The notes beneath the pieces were generated by a model, which was not told where the DNA came from, ran no database searches, and saw only the letters and a list, made by a program, of their open reading frames with translations. 64,000 nucleotides of DNA from Streptomyces paradoxus (GTDB lineage Bacteria > Actinomycetota > Actinomycetes > Streptomycetales > Streptomycetaceae): assembly GCF_014202475.1 (NCBI RefSeq), contig NZ_JACHGV010000002.1:767102-831101 (forward strand), read 5' to 3'. A program made the translations under genes and the position numbers. Positions 10,850-23,443 of this stretch are shown here, in pieces; position 1 is the stretch's first letter, and the number at the start of each line of letters is the position of its first letter.

Positions 10850-11371
10850 TCAGCCGTGGATCAGAGGCGAACCGAGGAGCTCCTGGGTGATGGCACCCTT
10901 GCCGTCGCCCTCGATGTCGTAGACGATCGTCGCGTCGGTCGACCACCACAGCTCGCCGTCGTACACGGCGGACGGCGCGACGCAGGTGTTCGCGGGCTCG
11001 GTCCGGAACCACGAGTAGTTGTCGTTGACGAGCTTGGTCAGGTCACACGTCTTCGACGTGTGGACGTGGTCCTCGCCGGTCTTGGTCAGACGCTCCTCGA
11101 TCCGCGTCGTGATCTTGAAGCTGGTGAACCGCTTGGAGTTGTCGACGACCTGGTCGTCGATGATCTGCCACCTCATGACCGACTTGCCGGTCAGGCTGCT
11201 GGAGAGGGTCGCGGTGTTCTCGACGTAGTACGTGGTCTGCGGCTTGTCGCCGGGGAAGACCACGTCGAAATCCGAGTCGGCCGTGCCGGCCGCGGCCGGC
11301 GCCGCGGCCAGGGCGACGAGGGCGAGGGCGGCGGCGCCGCCCGCGACAGCGGTGGACAGGCACTTCTTCAT
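10850..11371 (-). CDS. Small secreted protein, unknown function
   Basis: A 173-residue protein with a clear Sec signal peptide: MKKCLSTAVAGG, a hydrophobic stretch and an APAAAG cleavage region near residue 28. The mature part of about 145 residues is soluble, beta-rich in appearance, and has two cysteines (SKTCDLTK and PANTCVAP) that could form a disulfide once exported. I recognise no domain. It lies 70 bases downstream of the large SLT/SGNH secreted protein on the same strand, with a hairpin between, so it may be exported alongside it. Confidence 0.75.
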   Translation of the reverse strand: MKKCLSTAVAGGAAALALVALAAAPAAAGTADSDFDVVFPGDKPQTTYYVENTATLSSSLTGKSVMRWQIIDDQVVDNSKRFTSFKITTRIEERLTKTGEDHVHTSKTCDLTKLVNDNYSWFRTEPANTCVAPSAVYDGELWWSTDATIVYDIEGDGKGAITQELLGSPLIHG

Positions 11372-11401
11372 ACTGGTGTCCCTTCCAAGGTGAGATCGGG
11401 T

Positions 11402-11425
11402 GGGGCCCCGCCCGTGCGGGGCCCC
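11402..11425 (-). terminator. GC hairpin between the large secreted protein and the small secreted protein
   Basis: GGGGCCCCGC (11402-11411) pairs perfectly with GCGGGGCCCC (11416-11425) around a CCGT loop. It begins 16 bases after the stop of the reverse-strand gene at 11442 and probably ends or attenuates that transcript before the next gene. Confidence 0.7.
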
Positions 11426-11441
11426 GGGGACGACGGTGGGC

Positions 11442-14400
11442 TTACAGGCCCATGCCGGCGAGGGTGCGCTCCAGGGAGTCGGCGTACAGGCGGGCGCCGC
11501 CGATCTTCGGGTGGAACGACTGGGCCGACAGGCCGTAGCCGCTGATGATCGGGTAGTCCATGGCCGGCTGGTCGGAGTCCACCAGCGTCTTGACGATGCC
11601 GTGGACGGTCTCGGGGTTACCGCAGACGGCCTTGCCCGCGAAGTTCTGCTTCGGGTTGGAGAACCAGGCCTTGATGCCCTTGGCCTTCGCGTCGTCCACA
11701 GCCCGCTGCATCGAGGCCGCGAGCGAGTCGGCCACGCTGTTGAGCCAGTCCGTGGACGAGGCGGACAGACCGATCTGGCCGAGGCCCGGGACCGTGACGC
11801 TCATGCACGCACCCCTGTCCTCGATCAGTGGCGGGTAGCCCATCAGCACGATCTTGGCGTTGGGCGCCTTCTGGCTGATCTCCGTCAGGACCTTGGTGAT
11901 GTCCGGCCGGACGACTTCGTTGATCACACCGACCGCGGCCTTCTCCAGCGGCTGCCCGATGAACTTGCGGTCCCGACCGCCGACGGACTGGTCGACGTCA
12001 CCGTCCTCGAAGGTCTTGTCCTTGCAGTTGCCGCCGTTGAACGCGACCAGGCACTTCTGGATGACGTCGGCGAAGCGTGCGTCGTTGCCGCCGATGGAGA
12101 TGGTGACCAGAGTGGTGTTCTGGTCCAGGTAACCCTTGTCGATCTGCGTCACCTCACCACCGTTGGACTGCACGATCCCGTTGTGCACCACGTTGTAGGT
12201 GCGGGCGCCCGAGCAGGCGATCAGGTGGTAGTCCATGGCGGTGCCGTGGCTGTCGGCCAGGGCGCCGACGGACTGCGAGCGGCCCGGGATCTTCGCCTGG
12301 CGCGACCACGCCTGGGTGGAGCGGTGGCAGGCGTTGCGGGTCTTCTTGTTCTGCTCGTCGAGGTAGTTGGTCTCCGGGTAGTAGTCCCGGTTGCCCTCGG
12401 ACGCGCCTTCACCGGAGGAGTACGAGTCGCCCATGCCGACGACGAAGTCCTTCGGCTTGGCCGACAGCGGCTGGAAGGCCACCGAGTCCCAGGCGATGTC
12501 CTCGTCGCCGGTGCCGTCCTCGGTGTCGGAGTCCAGGGTCACGGTCGGCGTGCCGGTGAAGTTGAACACGCCCAGGTCGACCCACTTGTTGGAGCCGATC
12601 CGCTGCGGGTGCACCCGGACCGGCGACGTGGAGTCGGTGCCGCCGACCCGGTAGGCGGCCTGCCGGGTGTGGGCGCCGTGGTCCGGCATGTGCACGAAGA
12701 CGCGCATCCAGCCGCGCTGGGTGCCGCCCAGCGTCCACTTCCCGGCGACGTTCAGCCGCTTTCCGTCCGAGGTCGCGAGCCAGCGGGTGTGCCCCATCCA
12801 GAAGTGGTTGTTGTTGCCCGCGCCGATCTGGTGCAGGTCCATCTTCGACGGGTACTTGCCGCCCTCGCCGGCGAAGGTGAACTGGAATGTGCCCTTCGAC
12901 GCCACGGTGCAGGTACGTCCCGAGGAGCCCGCGGGGATGCTGCCGCTGGGCAGGTCGTCCACGATCAGCGCCCCGGCCGGCAGGCCGGTGTTGCAGCGGG
13001 GCGGGTAGGAGTTCTCGTCGGGCTGCTCGGGATAGGTGTCGTCGAACCGGTGGACCGGGTTGCCGCACCGGGCCTCGGTCGTGCAGTTCTTCCAGGCGAC
13101 GCGTTGGTTCCACCAGCACTTCAGGTAGAGCGGATTGTCGTCGTGGGGGTCACCGGGCAGTGCGCACGGGCCCTTGCCGTCGTCGTTGGAGGCGCCCTCG
13201 GTGATCTTCGTGGGCACGCAGTCGTTCTGTGTGCCGCAGAAGGTGAAGACGGGCGGCTTGGCCGAGGTCCGGGCGTCGTTGGAGTTCCACCAGGCGGCGC
13301 GGTAACCCGCCTGCATGTCACCCGGCTTGAACATGGCGGCGATCGGACGGGCGGCCCAGCCGATCACCTTCTCCTCGTACGGCCAGTCCTGTGGGTGCGA
13401 GGCGTGGCTGTAGTCGTCCTTGCCAGCGGAGTTCTCCAGGAACGGGGTCCGGTTCTCCTTCCACAGCGGGTTGGCCGGGTTGTTCGTCCAGCCCACGCCC
13501 CACTTGCCGTTCTGTGGCGAGGACTTCGGGTAGTACCCGGAGTTGTAGGCCCACAGGGCGTAGAACCAGTTCTCGATGTACTTCGGATGGCCGTCGTTGA
13601 TCTCCAGGCCGTCCTTGCGCGTGGTGTTCCACTTCTCGATGAGGATGTTGACACCCGACGCGATGTTCGCCGCGTAGTCCAGCGCGACGGCCTCCTGCTG
13701 CGCCGTCGTCTTGGGCTTCTCGTCCTTCTTCTCCTTTCCGTGCACCCGCATGCCGTCGGTGACCTGCGTGATGCCGTAGCCGCAGTCGGCCTCGGCGAAG
13801 TCGATCGCCCACGGGTCCTGCTGCTGCCCGCTGGCCGCGTACTCGACGCCGTAGAAGTTGCCGATCAGGGAGTTGGCCGTGACACCGGGCACCGCCAGGC
13901 GAGTGGCCTGCCACATGTTCGACTCCTGCGCCGTGATGCCGAGCATCACCTGCGCGGGCACGTGCCAGTCCTCCCCGGAGCCACCGGCCAGCGGCGTCAG
14001 CGGGAAGAGCGTCTGCGGCGCGTAGGCCGCCATGCCGGTGTTCTTCCAGTTCGCCGGGCGGGTGGCGCCCTTGTTGAGCTTGCCGACGACGGCCTGGTCA
14101 ACGGCCCACTCGACCTGGCGAGGGGTGGGCTGGAAGGCCTGCTTCTTGGGGTCGTTGCGCGGGACCGAGCAGTAACGGTCGGCTTCGACCGTGTCGTTGC
14201 CCGCGGCGCGTGCGCCGAACGAGGCCTTCTCGCCCTGGCCCCTCGCGCCCTGTGCGAGCAGGACCGGGCTCGTCCGGGTTCCCTGCGCGATCTCGCGCTG
14301 CCCGCCGACGGGCTCGGAACCGGGGGGAGCGTCGAGGACGACGGTCTTGCGGGTGTCCAGGGTCTCCACCGTGGTGCGGACGGTGCGGGCTTCCAGGGCT

Positions 14401-15563
14401 TCCTGCGGGCGGATCCGGGAGTCCTTGCCGTCCGCCCAGCGGGCGGCGACGACGGCCTGGCCCCGGCTGGAGACACGGGCGTCCTTGTCGAGGCCGCCGG
14501 GGTTGTTCAGCGCGCCGGCCTCGGCGCGGGCGGTGGAGGCGGCCTTGCCGGTCACGTACACGCGGCCCGAGGGGGTGGCGGTGAGGTCGAACTCGTCGAG
14601 CTTGCCCTGCGCGAGCCCGGCGGCCCTGCTCCGGCCGTCGGCCTTCTTGATCTGCCCGGGGCTGACCCGGGAGACCGTGGCGGTGTTCTGGGCGGCCGCG
14701 GCGCTGCGCGCGTTCGACGGCTTGGGAGCCGGGTCGATGAAGGTGACACCGCCGTCGGCGTCGGCCTTGAGCTGGAACGGCCAGGCCTTCGTGGTGGCGA
14801 CGTCGCGGGCCTTGCCACCCTCGACCCTCACGATGTGGTTTCCGGCGGCGGCGACGATGCCCTGGTCGGTGGGCACGGCCGAGGTGACCTGCCCGGTGAC
14901 CGTCTGCTTGGCGCCGACGATCCCCGTGCCGGCGTCGACCGTGACCAGCCGGGTCTGGTTCTTCGCGGACCGGTCGTCGGTCAGCGCCGTGAACACCGCC
15001 TCCTCGCCCTGGCCGCAGCCCGGCGAGAAGTAGCCCAGCGTGGCCTGGAAGGGCAGCTTGGTGACATGACCGTCGGTCAGGTCGACGACGGCGGTGAACG
15101 CTCCGCGCGTCATCAGCTCCGGCTTGTTGGTGAAGGTGCGGGGCGCGTAGGCGACGGCCGCGTGCTTCCCGGACTCGGTCAGGCAGGCGTTGCCGATCCA
15201 GGAGTCGGTGTCGAAGCCGGGCTCGGACAGAGTGGCCGCCGTCTTCCAGGCGTACCCCTGCTTCTCGTCCGCTATGAGGACGTGGAAGCCGGTTCCGTCA
15301 CCGGAGGTGGTGAAGGCCTGGTCGGACGACTTCTTGTAGTCCTCGCCCAGGACCTCCGGGCGTCGGTCGGTCGGGACGGCGGCGGGTTGGTCGCCGGGCT
15401 TGGTCCCCGGGTCGTGGGCGGCCGGTGCCGACCAGCCCTTGGCTTCCCCCTGCGGGTGGGCCGCAGCGAATGCCTGCGTCGTGGCGACACCGGCGGACAG
15501 AGCCAGGGTGAGGGCTGCCGTCAGCGGTAACCGCGCACGCCTCAGCATGGCGTTGCGTCTCAA
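11442..15563 (-). CDS. Secreted multidomain cell-wall enzyme: SLT-like + golvesin-C-like + SGNH hydrolase
   Basis: A 1373-residue exported protein. Residues 1-34 are a signal peptide (RRARLPLTAALTLALSAG, then AFAAAH). Residues about 40-450 are of unknown type, perhaps a beta-propeller. Residues about 480-690 look like a lytic transglycosylase: ITAQESNMWQ (catalytic-type Glu near 546), CGYGITQVTDGM, then ALWAYNSGYY. Residues about 890-1030 resemble a golvesin C-terminal beta domain (KWVDLGVFNFTGTPTVTLD). Residues about 1035-1373 are an SGNH/GDSL esterase with GMGDSYSSGEG, SIGGNDARF and a C-terminal SFHPK block. A peptidoglycan or wall-polymer role is inferred. The start is a TTG at 15563, or the ATG at 15548. 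Codon 12 is TTA, so expression may depend on bldA. Confidence 0.85.
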   Translation of the reverse strand: MRRNAMLRRARLPLTAALTLALSAGVATTQAFAAAHPQGEAKGWSAPAAHDPGTKPGDQPAAVPTDRRPEVLGEDYKKSSDQAFTTSGDGTGFHVLIADEKQGYAWKTAATLSEPGFDTDSWIGNACLTESGKHAAVAYAPRTFTNKPELMTRGAFTAVVDLTDGHVTKLPFQATLGYFSPGCGQGEEAVFTALTDDRSAKNQTRLVTVDAGTGIVGAKQTVTGQVTSAVPTDQGIVAAAGNHIVRVEGGKARDVATTKAWPFQLKADADGGVTFIDPAPKPSNARSAAAAQNTATVSRVSPGQIKKADGRSRAAGLAQGKLDEFDLTATPSGRVYVTGKAASTARAEAGALNNPGGLDKDARVSSRGQAVVAARWADGKDSRIRPQEALEARTVRTTVETLDTRKTVVLDAPPGSEPVGGQREIAQGTRTSPVLLAQGARGQGEKASFGARAAGNDTVEADRYCSVPRNDPKKQAFQPTPRQVEWAVDQAVVGKLNKGATRPANWKNTGMAAYAPQTLFPLTPLAGGSGEDWHVPAQVMLGITAQESNMWQATRLAVPGVTANSLIGNFYGVEYAASGQQQDPWAIDFAEADCGYGITQVTDGMRVHGKEKKDEKPKTTAQQEAVALDYAANIASGVNILIEKWNTTRKDGLEINDGHPKYIENWFYALWAYNSGYYPKSSPQNGKWGVGWTNNPANPLWKENRTPFLENSAGKDDYSHASHPQDWPYEEKVIGWAARPIAAMFKPGDMQAGYRAAWWNSNDARTSAKPPVFTFCGTQNDCVPTKITEGASNDDGKGPCALPGDPHDDNPLYLKCWWNQRVAWKNCTTEARCGNPVHRFDDTYPEQPDENSYPPRCNTGLPAGALIVDDLPSGSIPAGSSGRTCTVASKGTFQFTFAGEGGKYPSKMDLHQIGAGNNNHFWMGHTRWLATSDGKRLNVAGKWTLGGTQRGWMRVFVHMPDHGAHTRQAAYRVGGTDSTSPVRVHPQRIGSNKWVDLGVFNFTGTPTVTLDSDTEDGTGDEDIAWDSVAFQPLSAKPKDFVVGMGDSYSSGEGASEGNRDYYPETNYLDEQNKKTRNACHRSTQAWSRQAKIPGRSQSVGALADSHGTAMDYHLIACSGARTYNVVHNGIVQSNGGEVTQIDKGYLDQNTTLVTISIGGNDARFADVIQKCLVAFNGGNCKDKTFEDGDVDQSVGGRDRKFIGQPLEKAAVGVINEVVRPDITKVLTEISQKAPNAKIVLMGYPPLIEDRGACMSVTVPGLGQIGLSASSTDWLNSVADSLAASMQRAVDDAKAKGIKAWFSNPKQNFAGKAVCGNPETVHGIVKTLVDSDQPAMDYPIISGYGLSAQSFHPKIGGARLYADSLERTLAGMGL

Positions 15564-16181
15564 GTGGGTCTCTTTCTACGGATGTGCTTTCCGATTGCGA
15601 TGGAACGCACGGCGCCGTCAGCGAAGGGAGGAGTTGCTGTCACGCAGAGCGAGAGATCACGCAGTCACCGGCCGCGGTGGTCAGGACGCGGCCGCGCCGG
15701 GCACATGAGTGCGATGGGCTGCAAGGTGACACGTAAGGCGTCGCGAGACATAGCGCAGCATTCCCCCGTGAAAAGCGCGCATTGGGAACCGATGTTCGGT
15801 TCGGTGGTCACCGGGAACGTATCAGTCCGCCACGCTGGGTGTCACTCACAATTTTCACAGCAGGATCACATGTGACTCACATTACGCATTCCCGGAGCCC
15901 TCAACGACTACTGGCCGGCCGCGATTTGAGCGACCGTCCATCACCCCTGTGCAACTGCACACGGCGTGGCGGGATTTCACGCTTGCCTGGGTGAAGTCTC
16001 CCTGCCCTTGCGCCTCGTGATCCGGATCACCGCCCCTACGGGCATCGCCTCACACACCTCGGGCACGAACAAGGGGGGCCCTGGACACAAATGCAGGTTA
16101 GGCTAACCTAAGCTTGTTTCCAGCCAAGCGGCTGACAGCCGTGCCCGCAGTGGCTCCGTACGCACGAAAGCAGACCCCGTC
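15564..16181. other. 618-base intergenic region upstream of desE
   Basis: This divergent gap separates the large secreted-protein gene from desE. I find no credible gene; a 103-codon frame at 15564 lacks Streptomyces codon bias and family features. It contains the iron box at 16093-16111 and an exact 10-bp palindrome TCACATGTGA at 15866-15875. The base composition is visibly lower in GC than in the neighbouring genes, typical of a promoter region. Confidence 0.7.
16093..16111 (+). promoter_or_regulatory. Iron box (DmdR1/DtxR-type operator) upstream of desE
   Basis: GCAGGTTAGGCTAACCTAA matches the 19-bp Streptomyces iron-box consensus TTAGGTTAGGCTCACCTAA at all but three positions. It lies 71 bases before the desE ATG. 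The iron-loaded DtxR-family repressor DmdR1 is known to bind such sites, so desE should be derepressed under iron limitation. Confidence 0.9.
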
Positions 16182-17225
16182 ATGTCGAACGCCAGAACCG
16201 CCCGTTTCTCCCGTCGCGGCCTGCTCGCCGCCGGTGGCGCTCTCGGGCTCGGCGCCCTCGTGACCGCGTGTGGCAGTGAGGACTCCAAGAGCGGCGGCTC
16301 GGACGCGAAGGGCGCCGCCAAGTCCGGCCCCTGGTCCTTCAAGGACGACCGCGGCAAGACCGTGAGCCTGGACCAGGTCCCCACGAAGATCGTCGCGTTC
16401 ACCGGCGTCGCCGCCGCGCTGTACGACTACGGCATCGAGGTCGAGGGGGTCTTCGGCCCGACCAAGACCAAGGACGGCAAGGCCGACGTCCAGGCCGGCG
16501 ACATGGACGTCAGCAAGCTGACCGTCTTCGGCAACCGGTTCGACCAGTTCAACGTGGAGCAGTACGCGGCCTTCCAGCCCGAGGTGCTCATCACCACCAC
16601 GTTCGACGCGGCCGGCACCCTCTGGTACGTCCCGGAGGCGTCCAAGGACAAGATCGCCAAGCTCGCCCCGAGCGTGGCCCTCTCGGTCTTCGACCGTCAG
16701 ATGCCGAAGCCGCTGCAGCGCATGGCCGAACTCGCCGAGTCCCTCGGCGCCGACCTGAAGGCCGCGAAGGTCGTCGAGGCGAAGAAGCGGTTCGAGGCCG
16801 CCTCCGAGCGGCTGCGCAAGGCCGCCAAGTCCCGCCCCGAGATCAAGGTGCTGGCCGGTTCCGCCTCGGACGCCATCTTCTACGTCTCCGGCTCCAACTT
16901 CTCCATCGACCTGGAGTACTTCAAGGCCCTCGGCGTGAACCTCGTCGAGCCCCCGAAGAAGGCCATGGAGGCCAACGGCGGCTGGTTCGAGAACCTCAGC
17001 TGGGAGAACGTCGACAAGTACCCGGCGGACATCATCATGATGGACGACCGCGCCTCGACCATCCAGCCGGCCGACATCACCGAGGCGACCTGGAAGAAGC
17101 TGCCCGCGGTCAAGGCCGGGCAGGTCATCGCGCGTTCGCCCGAGCCGATCCTGTCGTACGACAAGTGCACGCCGCTGGTGGAGAACCTCGCGAAGGCCAT
17201 CGAGTCGGCCAAGAAGGTCGCCTGA
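16182..17225 (+). CDS. desE: Ferrioxamine-binding lipoprotein of a siderophore ABC importer
   Basis: A 347-residue periplasmic-binding-type protein that captures ferrioxamine at the outer face of the membrane. The N-terminus is a Tat-type signal (FSRRGLLAAGGALGLG) ending in a lipobox LVTAC, so the mature protein is a lipoprotein anchored at Cys about 30. The body has the two-lobed siderophore-binding pattern (KIVAFTGVAAALYDYGIEVEG; QPEVLITTTFD). Iron-box control and the position next to desABCD match S. coelicolor desE. No permease or ATPase genes accompany it here, so the import channel must be encoded elsewhere. Confidence 0.93.
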   Translation: MSNARTARFSRRGLLAAGGALGLGALVTACGSEDSKSGGSDAKGAAKSGPWSFKDDRGKTVSLDQVPTKIVAFTGVAAALYDYGIEVEGVFGPTKTKDGKADVQAGDMDVSKLTVFGNRFDQFNVEQYAAFQPEVLITTTFDAAGTLWYVPEASKDKIAKLAPSVALSVFDRQMPKPLQRMAELAESLGADLKAAKVVEAKKRFEAASERLRKAAKSRPEIKVLAGSASDAIFYVSGSNFSIDLEYFKALGVNLVEPPKKAMEANGGWFENLSWENVDKYPADIIMMDDRASTIQPADITEATWKKLPAVKAGQVIARSPEPILSYDKCTPLVENLAKAIESAKKVA

Positions 17226-17259
17226 ACCCCCCTCACTTCCTGACGCCCAGGAGCCGCAC

Positions 17260-18114
17260 GTGACTACCGCCGTAGCCGCCCCGTTCCGCTTCTTCTCCCT
17301 TCAGGTCGTGCGGACGAGGCGGCTCGGCCCGTCCCTGGTCCGTGTCACCTTCGGCGGGCCGGACCTGCACGCCTTCCACTCCGACGGGCACGACCAGTCC
17401 CTGTCGCTGTTCCTGCCGCACCCGGGGCAGCCCGAGCCGGTCGTCCCGCTCGAACTGGGGGACGGCTGGTGGCAGGGCTGGCGCGAACTCCCGGAGGACG
17501 TACGGGCCGTGATGCGCTCGTACACCCTGCGCGGTCTGCGCCGTGACCCGGACGAGATCGACATCGACTTCGCCCTGCACGGCATCGAGCCGGGCGCCTC
17601 GGTCCAGGCCGGTCCGGCCTCCCGCTGGGCCGCCCGGGCCACCGCCGGGGACCGCGTCCTGCTGCTCGGCCCGGCCGTCGCCGACAACCGGGCGATCCGC
17701 TTCCGGCCGCCCCAGGACACCGACCTCGTCGTCGTATGGGGCGACGAGACCGCCGTACCCGCCGCCTCGGCCATCATCGAGGCGCTGCCGGCCGGCACCC
17801 GCGCCCGGGTCTGGCTGGAGGTCCCGCACGCCGGCGACATCCAGGACCTGGCGACCGAGGCCGACGCCGAGATCACCTGGCTCGTCAGGGAGGAACGGGG
17901 CACCGAGGGCGCTCTCATGGCCCTCGACGCTCTCCGCGCCGCCCGTCTCCCGTCCGCCGAGCGGCCGTACGTCTGGATCGCCGGCGAGTCCGGGTGCGTG
18001 AAGGAGCTGCGCCGGCACTTCGTGCGCGAGCGCGGGATCGACCGCCGCAGCGTGACCTTCGTCGGCTACTGGCGCCGGGGCGTGAGCGAGGAGCAGCTGC
18101 GGGCCGAGGGGTAG
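17260..18114 (+). CDS. Siderophore-interacting protein (FAD/NAD(P)H ferric-siderophore reductase family)
   Basis: A 284-residue flavoprotein of the SIP/ViuB family, thought to reduce and release iron from imported siderophores in the cytoplasm. The N-terminal FAD-binding barrel has VRTRRLGPSLVRVTFGG and the conserved MRSYTLRGLRRD. The C-terminal half is the NAD(P)H domain with VVWGDETAVPAASAIIEAL and YVWIAGESGCVKELRR. The GTG at 17260 has an AGGAG about 6 bases upstream. It is 34 bases after desE, so the two probably share the first iron-box promoter. Confidence 0.92.
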   Translation: MTTAVAAPFRFFSLQVVRTRRLGPSLVRVTFGGPDLHAFHSDGHDQSLSLFLPHPGQPEPVVPLELGDGWWQGWRELPEDVRAVMRSYTLRGLRRDPDEIDIDFALHGIEPGASVQAGPASRWAARATAGDRVLLLGPAVADNRAIRFRPPQDTDLVVVWGDETAVPAASAIIEALPAGTRARVWLEVPHAGDIQDLATEADAEITWLVREERGTEGALMALDALRAARLPSAERPYVWIAGESGCVKELRRHFVRERGIDRRSVTFVGYWRRGVSEEQLRAEG

Positions 18115-18188
18115 CCGCAGCTCCCACCAGGACCGTGGTGACACGAGTGACCACGGTCACGGCAGAGCCCGCCCTCAACTCGATCAAG

Positions 18189-18207
18189 TCAGGTTAGGCT
18201 TACCTAA
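18189..18207 (+). promoter_or_regulatory. Iron box upstream of desA
   Basis: TCAGGTTAGGCTTACCTAA matches the DmdR1 iron-box consensus at all but three positions, one of them in the centre. It sits 67 bases before the desA ATG, giving the biosynthetic operon its own iron-regulated promoter separate from that of desE. Confidence 0.9.
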
Positions 18208-18273
18208 GTTTCGGACGCCGGAGATCAGCCCATCCCGTCCCACACCGGACTGTCCCCACCGGAGGACCCCCAC

Positions 18274-21521
<3,248 letters not shown>

Positions 21522-21525
<4 letters not shown>

Positions 21526-23291
21526 CCCTGTCCGACGCCGTAGCGCATCTGTCCCCCCACCGCTGGGCGCGGGCCAACCGCCTCCTGATCCGCAAAGCCC
21601 TCGCCGAGTTCGCGCACGAGCGGCTGATCACCCCCGAGGAGGACGGGGAGCAGTACGTCGTCCGCAGCGACGACGGCCTGACGAGCTACCGCTTCACGGC
21701 CGCCCGCCGGGCCCTGGACCACTGGCAGGTGGACGCCGAGTCGATCACCCGCCACCGGGACGGCTCCGAACTCCCCCTCGCCGCGCTGGACTTCTTCATC
21801 GAACTGCAGAAGTCCCTCGGCCTGGGCGACGACATCCTGCCGGTCTACCTGGAGGAGATCTCCTCCACCCTCTCCGGCACCTGCTACAAGCTCACCAAGC
21901 CGCACGTCACGGCGGCCGAACTCGCCCGCGGCGACTTCCAGGCCATCGAGACCGGCATGACCGAGGGCCACCCCTGCTTCGTCGCCAACAACGGGCGGCT
22001 CGGCTTCGGCATCCACGAGTACCTGTCGTACGCGCCGGAGACGGCGAGCCCGGTGCGGCTGGTGTGGCTGGCCGCGCACCGGTCCCGTGCCGCGTTCACC
22101 GCCGGTGTCGGCATCGAGTACGAGTCGTTCCTGCGCGAGGAGCTGGGCGCGGAGACCGTGGAGCGCTTCCACGGCGTCCTGCGCGAGCAGGACCTCGACC
22201 CGGCCGACTACCTGCTCATCCCGGTCCACCCCTGGCAGTGGTGGAACAAGCTCAGCGTCACCTTCGCCGCCGAGGTCGCCCGCCGGCACCTGGTGTGCCT
22301 GGGAGAGGGCGACGACGAGTACCTGGCCCAGCAGTCCATCCGGACGTTCTTCAACAGGACCAGCCCCGAGAAGCACTACGTCAAAACCGCCCTGTCGGTC
22401 ATCAACATGGGCTTCATGCGGGGCCTGTCGGCGGCCTACATGGAGGCCACCCCGGCGATCAACGACTGGCTGGCCCAGCTCATCGAGGGCGACCCGGTGC
22501 TGCGGTCCACGGGCCTGTCGATCATCCGGGAGCGGGCGGCCGTCGGCTACCGGCACCTGGAGTACGAGCAGGCGACGGACCGCTACTCGCCCTACCGCAA
22601 GATGCTCGCCGCGCTGTGGCGGGAGAGCCCGGTGCCGTCCCTCCGGGAGGGCGAGCAGCTGGCCACCATGGCCTCGCTGGTCCACGTCGACCACCAGGGG
22701 GCGTCGGTCGCGGGCGCCCTGATCGAGCAGTCGGGTCTCGCCCCCACGGAGTGGCTGCGCCGCTACCTCCAGGCCTACTTCACTCCCCTGCTCCACAGCT
22801 TCTACGCCTACGACCTGGTGTTCATGCCGCACGGGGAGAACGTCATCCTCGTGCTGAAGGACGGGGTCGTGCAGCGGGCGATCTACAAGGACATCGCCGA
22901 GGAGATCGCGGTCATGGACCCGGACGCGGTGCTGCCGCCGACGGTCGAGCGGCTGCGCGTTGAGGTCCCGGAGGACAAGAAGCTCCTGTCGATCTTCACG
23001 GACGTCTTCGACTGCTTCTTCCGCTTCCTCGCGGCGAACCTCGCCACCGAGGGCATCCTGGAGGAGGACGACTTCTGGCGCACGGTCGCGGACGTCACCC
23101 GCGCCTACCAGGCGTCGAAGCCCGAACTCGCCGACAAGTTCAAGCAGTACGACATGTTCGCCCCCGAGTTCGCCCTCTCCTGCCTCAACCGCCTCCAGCT
23201 CCGCAACAACGAACAGATGGTGGACCTGTCGGACCCGTCCGGCGCCCTCCAGCTGGTGGGCACCCTGAGGAACCCCATAGCGGACCTCTGA
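21522..23291 (+). CDS. desD: Desferrioxamine synthetase (NIS synthetase, IucA/IucC family)
   Basis: A 589-residue ATP-dependent NRPS-independent siderophore synthetase that joins and cyclises three N-hydroxy-N-succinylcadaverine units into desferrioxamine E. Family segments: EGHPCFVANNGRLGFG, LIPVHPWQWWNKL, KTALSVINMGFMRGLSAAYM and HGENVILVLKDGVVQRAIYKDIAEEI. It overlaps desC by 4 bases and ends the operon at the strong hairpin at 23304. Confidence 0.95.
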
Positions 23292-23303
23292 TCACCCCGA
23301 GCA

Positions 23304-23342
23304 GACGGGCACCCCGGAGTACGGTCCTCCGGGGTGCCCGTC
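23304..23342 (+). terminator. Terminator of the des operon
   Basis: A 16-bp perfect stem, GACGGGCACCCCGGAG (23304-23319) with its exact reverse complement (23327-23342), around a 7-base loop. It lies 12 bases past the desD stop and faces the convergent GH20 gene, so it can serve both strands. A short CATCTTGCTT follows. Confidence 0.9.
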
Positions 23343-23365
23343 ATCTTGCTTGCGGGGGGCGCCCC

Positions 23366-23439
23366 TTCAGGGGCGCGGGGAACCGCGCATCTTTCAGGGG
23401 CGCGGGGAACTGCGCGACCAGCCCCCACGCACCCGCAGC
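23366..23439. repeat. Two copies of a Streptomyces intergenic repeat (TTCAGGGGCGCGGGGAAC family)
   Basis: TTCAGGGGCGCGGGGAAC occurs at 23366 and again at 23393, the second copy continuing through TGCGCGACCAGCCCCCACGC to 23439. A third copy is at 29873-29922 after glmS. All lie between a gene end and a terminator or convergent gene. I recall this element as very frequent between Streptomyces genes; its function is unknown to me. Confidence 0.75.
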
Positions 23440-23443
23440 CGAG

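Noticed and set aside
11400..15530. 1376-codon open frame on the plus strand
   Set aside because: It is the antisense shadow of the large secreted-protein gene on the minus strand, whose signal peptide, SLT and SGNH motifs are real. High-GC DNA gives long antisense frames.
15564..15875. 103-codon frame in the desE upstream region
   Set aside because: Lacks ribosome site, codon bias and any recognisable domain; the region has promoter-like composition.
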